The translations under genes and the position numbers were made by a program. Positions 37,475-48,453 of a DNA stretch of 64,000 bases are shown piece after piece. The stretch is taken from contig JAHBWW010000001.1 in NCBI GenBank assembly GCA_019636795.1, forward strand, positions 558,001 to 622,000, in the 5' to 3' direction. This DNA is from Phycisphaeraceae bacterium. Its GTDB lineage: Bacteria; Planctomycetota; Phycisphaerae; Phycisphaerales; UBA1924. Within the stretch, counting starts at the first letter, position 1. Each line of letters opens with the position of its first letter. The notes under the pieces are model-generated. The model saw only the letters and a program-made list of their open reading frames with translations. It did not search any database and was not told where the DNA came from.

Positions 37475-39184
37475 ATGATGCGCACACCGTTCGACATCGC
37501 GTACTTTTCCCTGGAAATCGGACTCGAAGGGGATATCCCTACTTATTCTGGGGGCCTCGGGATCCTTGCAGGGGACACCATCAAGGCTGCTGCCGACCTC
37601 GAACTCCCCATGGTCGGGGTCACTCTCCTGTATCGGGAGGGGTACTTTCGGCAGGAACTCGACGCGAACGGGACGCAAACAGAGCATCCCGCCGAGTGGA
37701 ATCCAGAGAGCATGTTCACGCTGATGTCGCCTCGTGTGAGCGTGCCGGTCGAAGGGCGTCAGGTGCAGATTCGTGCGTTCCGACAGAACGTTGTGGGCGT
37801 GACGGGGCATGTTGTACCGGTGTATTACCTTGACACGGACCTACCGGAGAACGATCCGGATGCACGAAAAATCGCGGCCCGTCTGTACGCCGGGGATACG
37901 GATCACCGATTGCGTCAGGAGGCCATTCTTGGCATCGGCGGGCGTCGGATGATTCGAGCGATCGGGCACGATGTCGGGTGTTTTCACATGAATGAGGGGC
38001 ACGCGTGTTTTCTTACGGTCGATCTCCTCAGTGAGTATCTGTGTCGGACACAAACACAGGAGATCCATTCTGATGCGCTGGCCGATGTCCGTCGCAAGTG
38101 TGTTTTTACCACGCACACGCCGATTCCTGCTGGGCACGATCGGTTCCGCATCGACCGTGTGCGTGCGATCATCGGCGACCATCCGGTGTTTCACCGTCCA
38201 GATCTCTACGGCGGCGGAGACGTTCTGAACACCACGGTGCTCGCGCTTAACCTGAGCAAGTTTGCCAATGGTGTTGCGCGCAAGCATGGCGAAGTTTCTC
38301 GGGAGATGTTTGCGGGCTACGACATCAGTGCAATCACCAATGGCGTGCATGCGGCGACGTGGGCGTGCCCGCAGATGCGACAACTCTTCGACGAGTTTAT
38401 TCCCCAGTGGCGGTGGAACAACACCGAGCTGCGACTGGCCCGGCGTATCCCCGCTGATCGACTCTGGCTCGGGCACATGAGCGCGAAGCGCGATCTGACG
38501 AACCATGTTGCGCACACGACGCATGGCGACGTGCAACTCGACCCGGAGGCGTTCATCATCACCTTTGCCCGGCGCGCGACGGAATACAAGCGCATGAAAC
38601 TGCTCCTGAACAATCCGGATCGCCTGCGCGAGATTGTCCGCAAGAATGGCCCAATCCAGATTCTGTACGCTGGCAAGGCGCACCCGCATGACGGGATCGG
38701 GCGCGAGATCATGCACCAGGTGCATCAGGCAATCGAATCGCTTCGCGGCGATGTCAAAGCGGTTTTTCTACCAAACTACAGCATTGATCTGGCTCGCAAA
38801 CTTGTTGCGGGCAGCGATGTCTGGCTCAATACGCCGAGGCCTCCGCTCGAAGCATCGGGAACCAGCGGCATGAAGGCTGCGATCAATGGCATTCCATCGC
38901 TGAGCACGCTTGATGGCTGGTGGCTCGAAGGATGGATCGAAGGAGTCACCGGGTGGCGCATCGGCACGCTTCAGGACGACATCCGCTCGCAACCGGCGGA
39001 GGAAATGGATCGGCGACACGCGGACGATCTGTATCATCAGCTCGAGCACTCGGTGCTGCCGACGTATTACAAGGACCGTGCGTCGTGGATCGACATGATG
39101 TACTCGTGCATTGAGATCAACGGCTCGCACTTCACGACCGAGCGCATGGTGCGCGAGTATGCTCAGCGCGGCTACGCGCTGTAG
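37475..39184 (+). CDS. glgP: Alpha-glucan phosphorylase (GT35, short type)
   Basis: The product is about 569 residues of the shorter alpha-glucan phosphorylase branch. It opens IAYFSLEIGLEGDIPTYSGGLG, and shows HMNEGHACF, FTTHTPIPAGHDRF, ITNGVHAATW and FARRATEYKRM. The pyridoxal-phosphate Lys is in EASGTSGMKAAING. The enzyme releases glucose-1-phosphate from glycogen-like glucans. Classical GlgP has about 800 residues, so the short length places it in the second family. I chose the ATG at 37475 because AAGGAG is 8 bases upstream; earlier ATGs at 37418 and 37448 lack this. Confidence 0.92.
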   Translation: MMRTPFDIAYFSLEIGLEGDIPTYSGGLGILAGDTIKAAADLELPMVGVTLLYREGYFRQELDANGTQTEHPAEWNPESMFTLMSPRVSVPVEGRQVQIRAFRQNVVGVTGHVVPVYYLDTDLPENDPDARKIAARLYAGDTDHRLRQEAILGIGGRRMIRAIGHDVGCFHMNEGHACFLTVDLLSEYLCRTQTQEIHSDALADVRRKCVFTTHTPIPAGHDRFRIDRVRAIIGDHPVFHRPDLYGGGDVLNTTVLALNLSKFANGVARKHGEVSREMFAGYDISAITNGVHAATWACPQMRQLFDEFIPQWRWNNTELRLARRIPADRLWLGHMSAKRDLTNHVAHTTHGDVQLDPEAFIITFARRATEYKRMKLLLNNPDRLREIVRKNGPIQILYAGKAHPHDGIGREIMHQVHQAIESLRGDVKAVFLPNYSIDLARKLVAGSDVWLNTPRPPLEASGTSGMKAAINGIPSLSTLDGWWLEGWIEGVTGWRIGTLQDDIRSQPAEEMDRRHADDLYHQLEHSVLPTYYKDRASWIDMMYSCIEINGSHFTTERMVREYAQRGYAL

Positions 39185-39238
39185 TTACTCAAGACCGAAC
39201 CGAGACTGCGAACACACCTTTTTGAACCGGGTCGTCCG

Positions 39239-40162
39239 TCATTCAAACAGTTTCGGCGGATCCTCGTCCGTTCCTCGGCCGCTGAAACGCCGGTTTGTGG
39301 CCTGATCGCTAAAGGCGAGAAATGATCCATCCGCGGCTTTGACATACCCCATATCTTCGGCGGTTGCGGTTTCAACGTGTCCATCGCAGAACGAGAAGTT
39401 GGCGCGCCCGCGGTGGCGTTCGTGCGGGGCTGAGCGGTGATCGGGTAACCTGGCGCGTGGATCGGCAAAGTCGCCGTTGGGGATCATGCGAGGCGGGTCG
39501 ATGACGTATCCGTGCCCGCCTTCGGCCAAGCCGTCGGGGTCGCGCGAGCCGTCGGGACGATTGGATGTGCGGAGGGCAGTTGGTTTTCCGGCAGCGGTGC
39601 CAAGGCTGTCGGCTGCGAGGACTGTGGTCGAAGCGTCGATGCTGCTGGCGCGAATCGGGAAGCGGATGAAGCCTTGCAAGGCGCTGTCGTTCTTGAAGCG
39701 CGCGTTGCCGAGGAACTGATAGTTGTAGCCGTAGCAATAGTTTCGTGAACTGATCCAATCGACAGCATTGGGGCACAGGAAGACATCGGACCCATCGACC
39801 TGAATCGGATGTTCATCGTCGCGTTCCGGCGAAGGCCTGGAGTAGGCGTCGAACCCTGCTGCTGCGCCGATGACAGCAAACCAGCGCGGGCGGTATTGAA
39901 AGCCGTTGCCGAGTGCGTAAACATTGCGCGATTCGTCGGCGTATCGCCCGGGCTGCGCGGGGGCTGAGATCTCCTGGTTCGAGTCGGCGTACATCTGCCA
40001 TCCGAGTGCGACCTGCCGCATGTTCGAGGCACAGATCGTGGTGCGGGCGGTATCGCGGGCCGAGGCCAGGGCGGGCAGCAGGATGGCAATCAGCATCGCG
40101 ATGATCGCAATGACCACAAGGAGTTCGATCAGAGTGAATGCTCGGGTTTGCGGTCGGGTCAT
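39239..40162 (-). CDS. Type II pseudopilin-like protein (prepilin N-terminal methylation)
   Basis: The product is about 307 residues. It starts [28 protein letters not shown]..., a type IV/II prepilin signature with Glu at mature position 5. The rest is an extracellular domain with a [11 protein letters not shown] segment, like the H-x-DG tail of planctomycete DUF1559-type proteins. It is probably exported by a type II/IV pilin system, with unknown role. The longest open frame extends upstream across metF on the opposite strand and is not coding. No clear ribosome site precedes the ATG. Confidence 0.85.
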   Translation of the reverse strand: MTRPQTRAFTLIELLVVIAIIAMLIAILLPALASARDTARTTICASNMRQVALGWQMYADSNQEISAPAQPGRYADESRNVYALGNGFQYRPRWFAVIGAAAGFDAYSRPSPERDDEHPIQVDGSDVFLCPNAVDWISSRNYCYGYNYQFLGNARFKNDSALQGFIRFPIRASSIDASTTVLAADSLGTAAGKPTALRTSNRPDGSRDPDGLAEGGHGYVIDPPRMIPNGDFADPRARLPDHRSAPHERHRGRANFSFCDGHVETATAEDMGYVKAADGSFLAFSDQATNRRFSGRGTDEDPPKLFE

Positions 40163-40212
40163 GATTGGGCAACGATACGCACGTTCAGCGTGAGGGTTCG
40201 CCGTGACCCGAC

Positions 40213-40218
40213 TATACT
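40213..40218 (+). promoter_or_regulatory. Candidate metF -10 box
   Basis: TATACT lies 41 bases before the metF ATG. No convincing -35 box is seen 16-18 bases upstream. The 41-base leader is too short for a SAM riboswitch. Confidence 0.35.
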
Positions 40219-40258
40219 GCCCGCCAAGGGCGGCGATCGTCCGAGAAATCAGACTGTC

Positions 40259-41176
40259 ATGCACCTCAAGGACATTTTTACCAAGCATCGCACCACGTTC
40301 TCGTTTGAGTTCTTCCCCCCAAGGGATGAGCAGGCTGCGGATGATTTGTTTGTTTCGATCAGCGAGCTCGAGCAGTTGCGGCCGACGTTCGTCTCGGTGA
40401 CCTACGGGGCTGGCGGCTCGACCCGCGAACTGACGAACAACCTTGTTGTCCGAATTCGCAAGGAGACAGCCCTCGACCCGGTGCCTCACCTGACATGCGT
40501 CTGTCAGCAGGAAGGCGAGATCACGGAAGTTCTGGAGCGTTACGCCCAGCACGGGATCAGCAACATTCTGGCCCTGCGGGGCGATCCGCCGCGAGGCATG
40601 GCAGACTACGACCCGCAGCGGGACACATTCAAACAGGCTGCAGAGCTGGTGCGCTTCATTCGGGAATTTGGCGATCGTCATGGGCATGCCGACAAGCGTG
40701 GGTTTGGCATCGCGGTCGCGGGCTTTCCTGAGGGCCATCATTCCACGCCGAACCGGCTGCTCGAGATCGACTATCTCAAGGCCAAGGTCGATGCGGGCGC
40801 GGATTGCATCATCACGCAGTTGTTCTTCGACAATCGTGATTTCTACGATTTTCGCGATCGATGCACGCTTGCGGGGATTCATGTCCCGATCATCGCGGGG
40901 GTGATGCCGATCACCTCCAAGGCGGGCATGGGGCGCATGGCGGAGCTTGCGCTCGGGGCGCGCTATCCGGCACCGCTGCTTCGGTCCATTGCACGCACCG
41001 ATGGCTCGAACGAGAACGTTCGCCGCGTGGGGGTGCACTGGGCGACCGAGCAGTGCCGCGATCTACTGGACCACGACGTTGCGGGCATCCACTTGTACAC
41101 GCTCAACAAGTCGACCGCGACGCGGGAGATTTACCGCACTCTGGGTGTGCAGGACTCGCGCGCGCTTCAGGGCTGA
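40259..41176 (+). CDS. metF: 5,10-methylenetetrahydrofolate reductase
   Basis: The product is a 305-residue FAD enzyme that reduces 5,10-methylene-THF to 5-methyl-THF for methionine synthesis. It opens with [13 protein letters not shown] (catalytic Glu in EFFPP), and contains [36 protein letters not shown]-like [24 protein letters not shown] and [10 protein letters not shown]. Length is typical. I chose the ATG at 40259; the longer frame from 40148 overlaps the divergent pseudopilin gene. It converges with the TPR-YggX gene. Confidence 0.95.
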   Translation: MHLKDIFTKHRTTFSFEFFPPRDEQAADDLFVSISELEQLRPTFVSVTYGAGGSTRELTNNLVVRIRKETALDPVPHLTCVCQQEGEITEVLERYAQHGISNILALRGDPPRGMADYDPQRDTFKQAAELVRFIREFGDRHGHADKRGFGIAVAGFPEGHHSTPNRLLEIDYLKAKVDAGADCIITQLFFDNRDFYDFRDRCTLAGIHVPIIAGVMPITSKAGMGRMAELALGARYPAPLLRSIARTDGSNENVRRVGVHWATEQCRDLLDHDVAGIHLYTLNKSTATREIYRTLGVQDSRALQG

Positions 41177-41186
41177 ATCACGAGTT

Positions 41187-41924
41187 TCAGTGGCCGTGCT
41201 CGACGATTTCCTTGAGCCCGCCTTTGAACTTTGCGATTTCGTCGGGGTCGCCGAACATTCGAAGCACCATTTCGCGTGTCTGCTGATCGACTTTTGGTGG
41301 CTCATGCCCGGTGAGCTTGGTGAAGAGGGCAGAATCGATGCCGAGATACGCTCGCATGGCGTGGTCATACACGGCCGAGTCGGCGTCGCGTGTCAGATCG
41401 AGCCGAAGCTCGTTGATGACTTTGGTTCCCATCGGCAGCCAACCTTCGTGGAAGGACTCGCGCGAGATGTGCTCGCGGATCCACTCGCCGATCGGTCCGC
41501 GATAGGGGGGCGTGGCCATTTGCGAGCCGGGCTTGCCGGACTTACGGCAGATGAACCCGGGCGTCGCTGCGGTTGGGGCAACTTTCTTGGCCGCCGCGGG
41601 CACAGGGCGACCAAGTTTTTCGAGCAGTTCTCCCATCGCTTTTTGAGGCATCAGATCGCCGCGTTCGGCTGCGACGATGTAGCCTTCGGTCAGCACCGTT
41701 GCTGCCTGTTCGATGTTTTGATCGGCCATGAGAGCGGTGCCAGCGAGTTGATAGGCCTTGCTCATCGATGGGTTGAGTTCGGTGCAACGGATGTAGGCCG
41801 CAGCGGCCTTGTCATAGAAACCGCCCTGGTTGTAGGCTCCGCCGAGCGAGAAGTAGGCCATGTCGTTGGTCGGGTCCTGGGCCACGAGTGCTTCAAAGCG
41901 TGCAATGCGTTCGTCGAGATCCAT
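41187..41924 (-). CDS. TPR - Fe(2+)-trafficking (YggX-like) fusion protein
   Basis: The product is 245 residues. The first 105 residues form TPR repeats (for example NDMAYFSLGGAYNQGGFYDKAAAAYIRCTELNP). An Ala/Pro linker leads to a domain at about 123-210 that resembles YggX: a Cys in ICRKSG, a PYRGPIGEWIREHISRESFHEGWL segment and MGTKVINELRLDL. E. coli YggX is a stand-alone protein of about 90 residues linked to iron-sulfur protection. The fusion is unusual and its function is unproven. GGAGG lies 7 bases before the ATG. Confidence 0.72.
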   Translation of the reverse strand: MDLDERIARFEALVAQDPTNDMAYFSLGGAYNQGGFYDKAAAAYIRCTELNPSMSKAYQLAGTALMADQNIEQAATVLTEGYIVAAERGDLMPQKAMGELLEKLGRPVPAAAKKVAPTAATPGFICRKSGKPGSQMATPPYRGPIGEWIREHISRESFHEGWLPMGTKVINELRLDLTRDADSAVYDHAMRAYLGIDSALFTKLTGHEPPKVDQQTREMVLRMFGDPDEIAKFKGGLKEIVEHGH

Positions 41925-41998
41925 GTGCGTCCTCCGGATTCACACAACGATAGGGCGGCGGGCGTGCCGACCCGCTGTCGCGACCTTAGACTCTGGCC

Positions 41999-42949
41999 AT
42001 GCGCAGCCAGGCAAGGGTCGATATGGGTGTTCGCCTCGCGGGGCTAAATCTGGCCAGCCCCGTTGTTCTTGCAGCCGGAACGGCAGGGGTGATCGACGAG
42101 GCGTCCGATGTGATGGATCTTTCGCGCATTGGTGCCGTGGTGACCAAGTCGATCACGCCGCTGCCGCGCGAGGGGAACGCGCTCTGGCGTGTCCTTCCCG
42201 AGCGCACGGGCATGCTTAACGCGATTGGGCTGGCGAACCCTGGCATCGAACGCTTCATAGTGGAGTTTGCACCACGAGCAGCGAGCGTGCGTTGTCCGGT
42301 CATCGCATCGGCTGCCGGCTTTTCGATCGCGGACTATGTCTGTGTGGTTGAAGGTTTGGCTGAGTGCGCGGGCATCGCGGCGATTGAACTCAATGTTTCG
42401 TGTCCGAATGTGCACGGGGCGACCGAGTTCGGAGCCGACGTCAAGGCCCTTGGCGAACTGGTACAGGCTGCGCGAAAAGTCGCCGCCGGTAAGCCGCTGA
42501 TCGTCAAACTGCCTCCGGTTGCTGTTGCGGCTCCGACGAGCGTGGTGGATCTTGCGCGAGCAGCAATCGAGAGCGGGGCGGGGGCCTTGACGCTGTGCAA
42601 CACGATGCCTGCGATGGCAATTGACGTTCGGACGCGCGAGCCTGGGCTTGGCAACGTGACGGGGGGGTTGTCGGGGCCGGCGGTTCACGCTGTGGTGGTG
42701 CGTCTGGTCCACCTTGTCTACAGGGGCGTTGCGCGCGATGCAGGAGTGCCGATCATCGGGCTCGGTGGCGTGATGACCTGGCGTGACGCAGCCGAGTTCA
42801 TTCTTGCAGGCGCCTCGGCTGTGGGGGTTGGAACAGCCATGTTTGTTGATACGAAGCGGCCGGTGCGCATCGCTCGCGATCTCGAACACTGGGCAGCTTC
42901 GCAGGGTGCGGCGAACATTGCAGAACTCACGGGCGCGGTGCGATGCTGA
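41999..42949 (+). CDS. pyrD: Dihydroorotate dehydrogenase (class 1B-like)
   Basis: The product is 316 residues and oxidises dihydroorotate to orotate in pyrimidine synthesis. FMN- and substrate-binding segments are ASPVVLAAGTAG, VVTKSITPLPREGN, GMLNAIGLANPG, ELNVSCPNVHG, PLIVKLPP and the C-terminal GLGGVMTWRDAAEFILAGASAVGVGTAMF. The catalytic Cys is in the NVSCPN loop, as in class 1 enzymes. A class 1B enzyme would need a PyrK partner, which is not in the window. An ATG at 42023 with a closer ribosome site is a possible alternative start. Confidence 0.9.
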   Translation: MRSQARVDMGVRLAGLNLASPVVLAAGTAGVIDEASDVMDLSRIGAVVTKSITPLPREGNALWRVLPERTGMLNAIGLANPGIERFIVEFAPRAASVRCPVIASAAGFSIADYVCVVEGLAECAGIAAIELNVSCPNVHGATEFGADVKALGELVQAARKVAAGKPLIVKLPPVAVAAPTSVVDLARAAIESGAGALTLCNTMPAMAIDVRTREPGLGNVTGGLSGPAVHAVVVRLVHLVYRGVARDAGVPIIGLGGVMTWRDAAEFILAGASAVGVGTAMFVDTKRPVRIARDLEHWAASQGAANIAELTGAVRC

Positions 42950-42956
42950 ATCGATC

Positions 42957-45900
42957 TCAGGTGGCGGCTTCGGCCTGCTCGCCACGCATCTCTGCCAGCG
43001 CCTTGCGCAGCGAACCGCTCGGCTTGGTTGCGGGGGTTTCATCTTCGGCCTTGATGCGGCCCTGCTCATCGACCTGATCGAACTTGACCGCGACGCGCTT
43101 CGACACGCCGCGTTCCTGCTGCGTGACGCCATAGAGGCGATCTGCGACCTGCATCGTTCGCTTGTTGTGCGTGATGACGATGAAGCGGCTCTTGTCGGTA
43201 AACTGACGCACCGCCTGGCAGAACCTGCCGACGTTGGCTTCGTCGAGTGCCGCGTCCACTTCGTCGAGCACGCAGAAACAGCTCGGCTTGGAGCGGAAGA
43301 TCGACATGAGCAGCGCGACCGCTGTCAGCGTCTTCTCGCCACCCGAGAGCTGGCTGATCGAGCGGGGTTCCTTGCCTGGGGGCTTGGCGATGACTTCGAT
43401 GCCGCTTTCGAGCAGATCGACGTCGTCGGTGCGGATCTTCTGACCATCGACCTCTTTGGTCAGGCCCATGAGTCGCACTTCTGCACGCCCGCCGCCGAAG
43501 AGCAGGCGGAACATCCCGTCGCGCCCGCCGAAGTTCTCGCGGATTTTCTCGAACACATCTCCGAACTGCTCGCGGCTGGCGATGTTGAGTTTCTCGATGA
43601 GCGTCGCCAGGCGAATACGGGCGTCGTCGATGTCGGCGACTTGCGCGATCAGCTCTTCGTTTTTCTCTTCCAGTTGGGTTTCTTCCTCGATCGAGTCGAG
43701 ATTGACATTGCCAAGTCGCTTGATTTCGTCGCGCAGGACATTGGCGCGGGCGGCCGACTCGCGGGTGTCGATCGGTTCGACATCCGGCTCGGCCATGAGT
43801 GACCGGTAGTCGTCATACTCGTTGGCGACGCTGACTGTCAGCTCTTCGCGTGTGCGATCCTCGATCGATTCCCGCTTGACTTCAAGTTCGCGGCGGCGGG
43901 CTTCGAGCTCATGCCACGCCTGATCGGCGGTCGAAGCTGTCTGTCGCACTCCCGCAAGACGCATCGCCAGCCCTACGACGTGCTGCGTTGCGGCTGTGGC
44001 CCGCTCGGCAAGTGTTGAGGCCGAAGCGCGCAGTCTCTCAACCTCCGCTCGGCTTTGAGCCAGTGTGTCCGAAGCCTCGGCGATCATCACCCGGTAGTGC
44101 TCGGCCCGCTCGGTGGCCTGTTCGAGGTGGCGTTCGAACTCGTCGCGGCGGCGCTCGAGCGCGTCGCACTCCGATTCGAGCCGACTGATCTCGCGGCGTG
44201 TCGACGCGAGTTGCTCGCCTCGCTTGCTCACCTCGGCCCGCTGTGCCGCCATGACTTCGCTGGCCTCATGGACGATCTTTTCGTGGGCATCGAGCGCGAC
44301 TTCGAGTTTCTCGACCGTTTCGGTGTGTTCGGCGAGCAGGCGTTCAAGTTTGGCGGCGCGTTCGCGCAGTTCGCTCTGGTGCTGCCTGGCTGCCGACGCA
44401 CGATCCGCGATCTGCGAGCGCTCGTCATCTAGGGCAGCGGTATCGCGCGTCGCGCGATCAAGGTCGGACAGCAGGCGTTCGGCGAGCGTCTGCTTCGAAA
44501 CAAGTGTTCGCCGGGTCTCGGCGAGTTGGGAATCGAGCGTTGATCGCTGCTGTTCGATGGCTGCAACTTCGCTGTCAAGGCGAGAGAGCACGACCCGCTC
44601 GGCGTCAAGCGAGGCCGAGAGTGTCTCAAGTTCGGTTTGCAACTGCCGCAGTTCGCTGTGCCGTTGCAGGATGCCTGCGCCTTCATCGACCGAGCCCGCC
44701 GGCCCGGCGGTGACGCGGCCATCGGGCTCGACAAGCGTGCCATCGCGCGTCACAAAACGCCGCCCCGGCATCGGGCCAGCCCCGAGCAGCAAGGCCGCAT
44801 CGACATCCTCAACCAACACGGCCGAATCCAGAAGCCGATCGAGCAGGGTGCTGACGAACCCGGCAAGCGTTGCGTCGACGCTCTCACGCACACGAACAAC
44901 GTGGCGCAGTTCAACCAGCCGTGCGCCCGCGACCATCATCAGATCGCCCAGCGGCGTGAGCGCATCGCCAACCTCAGCCTGCAAAGAAAGGAACGTGACG
45001 CGCCCCGGCAAGCGCCCGAGTTCTTCATCAGTCGGCAGCATCGTGAGCGTCGGCACCAGCACCGCCTGCACCAGGTCGCCCAGCGCGATCTCCACAAACG
45101 GAGCGTGATCCTGATCAGTCTCGATCAAGTCGGCCAAAGGCGCGATGGCCTGGGAAAATCCTGCCCCGCTCGCTCGCTCGTCAAACACCGCCTTGACCGC
45201 GGACCCGAGCCCCACGCGCCCTCTGGCCATGTCGTCGAGTGTTGCACGTCGGCTGTCGAGCCGAACAACCTGCTGATCCAGATGAGCCACCGAAGTCGCC
45301 CGCGCCTGCCGATCGCTCGACAGCGATTCCCCAGCTGCACGCACCTGCGCAAGATCCGCTTCGAGCGAACCGATGGCTCGATCGAGCATGTGAACATTGT
45401 CATTGGTGCCCTTGTGCTGCTCGCGCAAGGCGTCAACCTCGCGCGACCGCGCCTCGCGCTTGGCGCTCAGCGTTCGTTCCTGCTCGGCCAGAGACTCGAC
45501 ACGCCGCCCGTCGGCTTCGATCGAAGCGGCCAGACCCGCAAGATTCCGCTCCATTTCCGCCAGTTGCGAGCGCTGCTCGGCCAGTTCGTTGCGTTCTTCA
45601 GCCATAGCGGCCGAAGCCTCGGCCCGGCGCTTCGAGGCTGCATCGAGATGCCCTTCGGCATCCGAGAGTGCTTCGGCCAGCGCCGCCAGATCTTCGCGCC
45701 GCGTCTCGATCGCGCTGGCCATGCCGTGCAACTGCGAGGCCGCTTCGGCCAGTCTCTGCTGATCGATCTCGACTTGGCGCTGCGATTCTTCAATCGAACG
45801 CTCGGCCATGGCACGCCGCTGTTCGGCCGACGCGATCGCGTGCTCACTCGACCGCACAAGGTCATCGACGCGCCGTTGTTCACTCAGCACGTCGTGTCGC

Positions 45901-47093
45901 GCGAGTTCGGCCTCCTGCTTTTCTGCTTCGACGGTGCGCAGTTCTTCTGCTGCGACAGCGCGTGCCCGTTCGGCTTCATCGAGCCGATCCTCGACTTCGC
46001 CCAGCGAACCGCGCACCTCGTGGTACTGATGGAACGCCAGCGCGAGCCGCAAAGCCCGGTGTTCGCTGTCGAGTTCCATGAACCGCCGTGCCTTGGCCGC
46101 CTGCCCACGCACAAAACGCAGCCGGCGTTCGGTCGAGTCGAGCTGCTCGCGCGTGCGCACCAGATTGGCTTCGGTGCGCTCGAGTTTGCGCTGGGCCTCG
46201 ATGCGACGCTGCTTGTACTTGGCCACGCCCGCAGCTTCTTCAAAGATCGTCCGACGCTCCTGTGGGCTGGCCAGCAACATCGCGTCAACCTTGCCCTGTT
46301 CGATGATCGAGTACGCGTCGGCCCCGACGCCCGTGTCCAGGAACAGATCGCGGATGTCGCGCAGTCGCGCCAGGCGGCCGTTGATGAGATATTGACTCTT
46401 GCCGTCGCGATACAGCCGCCGTTCGACTTCCACCGTGTCAGAGTCAATCGGAAGCGAACGCCCGATACGCCCACGCTGGCTGATAATCGCGCGGGCTTCG
46501 CTCTCGCCCTCTTCAATGGCCTCGGCCTCATGCTCGCTCAGAGCGGGCCGGACGCCTTGCGGATTCGTTGACTCTGCGCTGAGCGAGGGTTGGGCCGGAA
46601 TGTCGAGCGCTTCGGTCGCTCCAATTTCGCTCTCATCAATGCTGCCCTCAACCTGGTCGCTCTCCCCCTCGCGCTCAGGTTCGGTGGGTTCGATCTCGCG
46701 CGCTCGCACCAGATCCAGAATCTCGGGAGGCAGCGGCGGGTTCTCGAACGACAGCGTCACACTCGCCAGGCCTCCGGGCTTGCGCCCGACAGAGCCGGCA
46801 AAAATGACGTCGATCATCTCCTTGCCGCGCAGGCTTTTGCTCGACCGCTCGCCGAGCACCCATTTGATGGCATCAACCAGATTGCTCTTGCCGCAGCCAT
46901 TGGGGCCCACGATTCCCGTGATCGGGTCGTCAAAGGTGAACTCGGTGCGGTCAGCGAACGACTTGAACCCCGCCAAAGTCAATCGCGTCAGTCGCAGGCC
47001 CGGGGCGAGCATGATGGGCTCGGCTGCTGCGATGCACGCATCGCCGAGTGTCTCGGTGCTCTCGGCCAAGGATTCGGTGTGCTCGCTGTCCAT
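42957..47093 (-). CDS. smc: Chromosome segregation protein SMC
   Basis: The product is about 1378 residues, the bacterial SMC ATPase that loops and compacts DNA with ScpA/ScpB. The head has Walker [10 protein letters not shown] (about residues 63-71). The C-terminal head has the signature [14 protein letters not shown] and Walker [16 protein letters not shown]. Between lie two long coiled coils and a hinge (about 560-720). About 100 residues of acidic, low-complexity sequence (about 119-214) interrupt the N-terminal head, between TLSFENP and [14 protein letters not shown], which partly explains why the protein is longer than the usual 1200 residues. I chose ATG 47093; a TTG lies 12 bases upstream. 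Confidence 0.94.
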   Translation of the reverse strand: MDSEHTESLAESTETLGDACIAAAEPIMLAPGLRLTRLTLAGFKSFADRTEFTFDDPITGIVGPNGCGKSNLVDAIKWVLGERSSKSLRGKEMIDVIFAGSVGRKPGGLASVTLSFENPPLPPEILDLVRAREIEPTEPEREGESDQVEGSIDESEIGATEALDIPAQPSLSAESTNPQGVRPALSEHEAEAIEEGESEARAIISQRGRIGRSLPIDSDTVEVERRLYRDGKSQYLINGRLARLRDIRDLFLDTGVGADAYSIIEQGKVDAMLLASPQERRTIFEEAAGVAKYKQRRIEAQRKLERTEANLVRTREQLDSTERRLRFVRGQAAKARRFMELDSEHRALRLALAFHQYHEVRGSLGEVEDRLDEAERARAVAAEELRTVEAEKQEAELARHDVLSEQRRVDDLVRSSEHAIASAEQRRAMAERSIEESQRQVEIDQQRLAEAASQLHGMASAIETRREDLAALAEALSDAEGHLDAASKRRAEASAAMAEERNELAEQRSQLAEMERNLAGLAASIEADGRRVESLAEQERTLSAKREARSREVDALREQHKGTNDNVHMLDRAIGSLEADLAQVRAAGESLSSDRQARATSVAHLDQQVVRLDSRRATLDDMARGRVGLGSAVKAVFDERASGAGFSQAIAPLADLIETDQDHAPFVEIALGDLVQAVLVPTLTMLPTDEELGRLPGRVTFLSLQAEVGDALTPLGDLMMVAGARLVELRHVVRVRESVDATLAGFVSTLLDRLLDSAVLVEDVDAALLLGAGPMPGRRFVTRDGTLVEPDGRVTAGPAGSVDEGAGILQRHSELRQLQTELETLSASLDAERVVLSRLDSEVAAIEQQRSTLDSQLAETRRTLVSKQTLAERLLSDLDRATRDTAALDDERSQIADRASAARQHQSELRERAAKLERLLAEHTETVEKLEVALDAHEKIVHEASEVMAAQRAEVSKRGEQLASTRREISRLESECDALERRRDEFERHLEQATERAEHYRVMIAEASDTLAQSRAEVERLRASASTLAERATAATQHVVGLAMRLAGVRQTASTADQAWHELEARRRELEVKRESIEDRTREELTVSVANEYDDYRSLMAEPDVEPIDTRESAARANVLRDEIKRLGNVNLDSIEEETQLEEKNEELIAQVADIDDARIRLATLIEKLNIASREQFGDVFEKIRENFGGRDGMFRLLFGGGRAEVRLMGLTKEVDGQKIRTDDVDLLESGIEVIAKPPGKEPRSISQLSGGEKTLTAVALLMSIFRSKPSCFCVLDEVDAALDEANVGRFCQAVRQFTDKSRFIVITHNKRTMQVADRLYGVTQQERGVSKRVAVKFDQVDEQGRIKAEDETPATKPSGSLRKALAEMRGEQAEAAT

Positions 47094-47263
47094 AGCCCGT
47101 CTCAACGCCCCTTCACACTCCCACCCCTCGTGGCAGGAATGGACTCGGGCCCATCATATCGTATCGGCAGCACCCGCGCCGCCGCGCCAGCCAATCGGCC
47201 GTGCCGTGATTCATACCCGGAGGACCAGTGGCCCCGCCGCCGCCCCTCGACTTTTACACAGGA

Positions 47264-48442
47264 CTATTCCCCGATCCCCACCTGGGTCAGCAGGGGCCCG
47301 ACCTCAACGGGCCGTCCTTCGACCGACGACCGCCGCACCGCTTCCATCACGCAGAACGTCTCGACTCCTTCTTCAAGCCCCGGCGACGCGGGCTTGCCTT
47401 CGATCAGCGACCGGGCGAAGTGGTCGGCGTAGTTGGCGAACTCGCCGTAGTGCATCCCGTGCACCTCGCTGCCGAAGTAGTAGTGTCGCCCCGCGTACAG
47501 GCAGTCCTCGGTCACTTGTTCCATCTCTCCCGCCTCGAAGGCCCCCGGCACCCCCGAGCCTCCGAGCCCCGTGTGCACATATTTCATGTCGTGATATTGC
47601 GCAAGACTGGTGCCATCGGTGCCGTAGACCATCAGTTCAATGCAGTTGCGGGCCGTCGGCAGTTCGTGACAGCCGTAATGTCCCATCGCGCGCCCGATGC
47701 GTCCGTCCTGGGCCACGAAGTTGGCAATGACAACATCGTTGCTCGTGACCCCGAACTCCCGCCCCATCGCGCTCTTGAACCCGTACGCTGAAACCTGCTT
47801 GATCCGCCCGAGATACCACCGCACCAGATCGATCGGGTGGCTCATGCCCAGGAAGATCCAGTCCGCATCTCTCGCAACCCATGGGCTCTTGCGGTAGTAC
47901 CAGTCCATCCGGTGGATGTAGTGCGCGTCGATCAACTCGACCCCCTCCAGCCCGCCAAACTCGCCGCGCTCGAGCGCCGCTCGCTGCCGCCGGAATGGCT
48001 CAAAGAAGCGAGAACTCTGTCCGACGAGCAGTTTCCTCCCCGTCTTGCGCCCCGCTGCCAGGATTCGCCGCGCATCATCGAGGCTCGCGATCAGTGGCTT
48101 GGTGCAGATCACATCCTTGCCCGCTTCGAACGCCTGCTCGATGTGGTCAGCGTGAAGCGCGTCGGGTGTATAGATGGCGACGATGTCGACCTCCGGCCGC
48201 GCAAGCATCTTGTCGTAGTCCGCAGTCAGGAACAGATGCGGCAATTCGCTCGCGCTGGCGTGCCGCTTTTCTTCAGAAAGGTCACAGCCCGCAACCGCAC
48301 GGGCGTAGCGACATCGGCTTTCGAGCGCGAGCAGCAGCGTTCGCCCTTCGTGCAGCCCCAGCACGCCCACCCCCAGGGCACGCTCGTGCTTGATTGGTGT
48401 CTCGACCGGCTGCGTGCCGGGAATGTGTGTTATGAAGCCCAT
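47264..48442 (-). CDS. Gfo/Idh/MocA-family oxidoreductase
   Basis: The product is about 392 residues. An N-terminal Rossmann domain (GVGVLGLHEGRTLLLA; DIVAIYTPDALHADHIEQAFEAGKDVICTKPL, with the family's E/TKP motif) is followed by a C-terminal alpha/beta domain with AGRHYYFGSEVHGMHY. Such enzymes oxidise or reduce sugars or inositols with NAD(P). The substrate is unknown. I chose ATG 48442 with GGAG 7 bases upstream. It is the third gene of a leftward run GH38-like, ribokinase-like, oxidoreductase, which suggests one sugar pathway. Confidence 0.82.
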   Translation of the reverse strand: MGFITHIPGTQPVETPIKHERALGVGVLGLHEGRTLLLALESRCRYARAVAGCDLSEEKRHASASELPHLFLTADYDKMLARPEVDIVAIYTPDALHADHIEQAFEAGKDVICTKPLIASLDDARRILAAGRKTGRKLLVGQSSRFFEPFRRQRAALERGEFGGLEGVELIDAHYIHRMDWYYRKSPWVARDADWIFLGMSHPIDLVRWYLGRIKQVSAYGFKSAMGREFGVTSNDVVIANFVAQDGRIGRAMGHYGCHELPTARNCIELMVYGTDGTSLAQYHDMKYVHTGLGGSGVPGAFEAGEMEQVTEDCLYAGRHYYFGSEVHGMHYGEFANYADHFARSLIEGKPASPGLEEGVETFCVMEAVRRSSVEGRPVEVGPLLTQVGIGE

Positions 48443-48453
48443 GTGCGTCTCCG

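Noticed and set aside
40213-40258. SAM riboswitch upstream of metF
   Set aside because: The leader after the -10 box is only about 40 bases, and no paired elements are visible.
40163-41038. Upstream extension of the pseudopilin frame
   Set aside because: It lies opposite metF. The prepilin signature begins exactly at the ATG at 40162.
44637-46571. Long rightward open frame opposite smc
   Set aside because: It is a shadow of the SMC coiled-coil region, without domains or a ribosome site.
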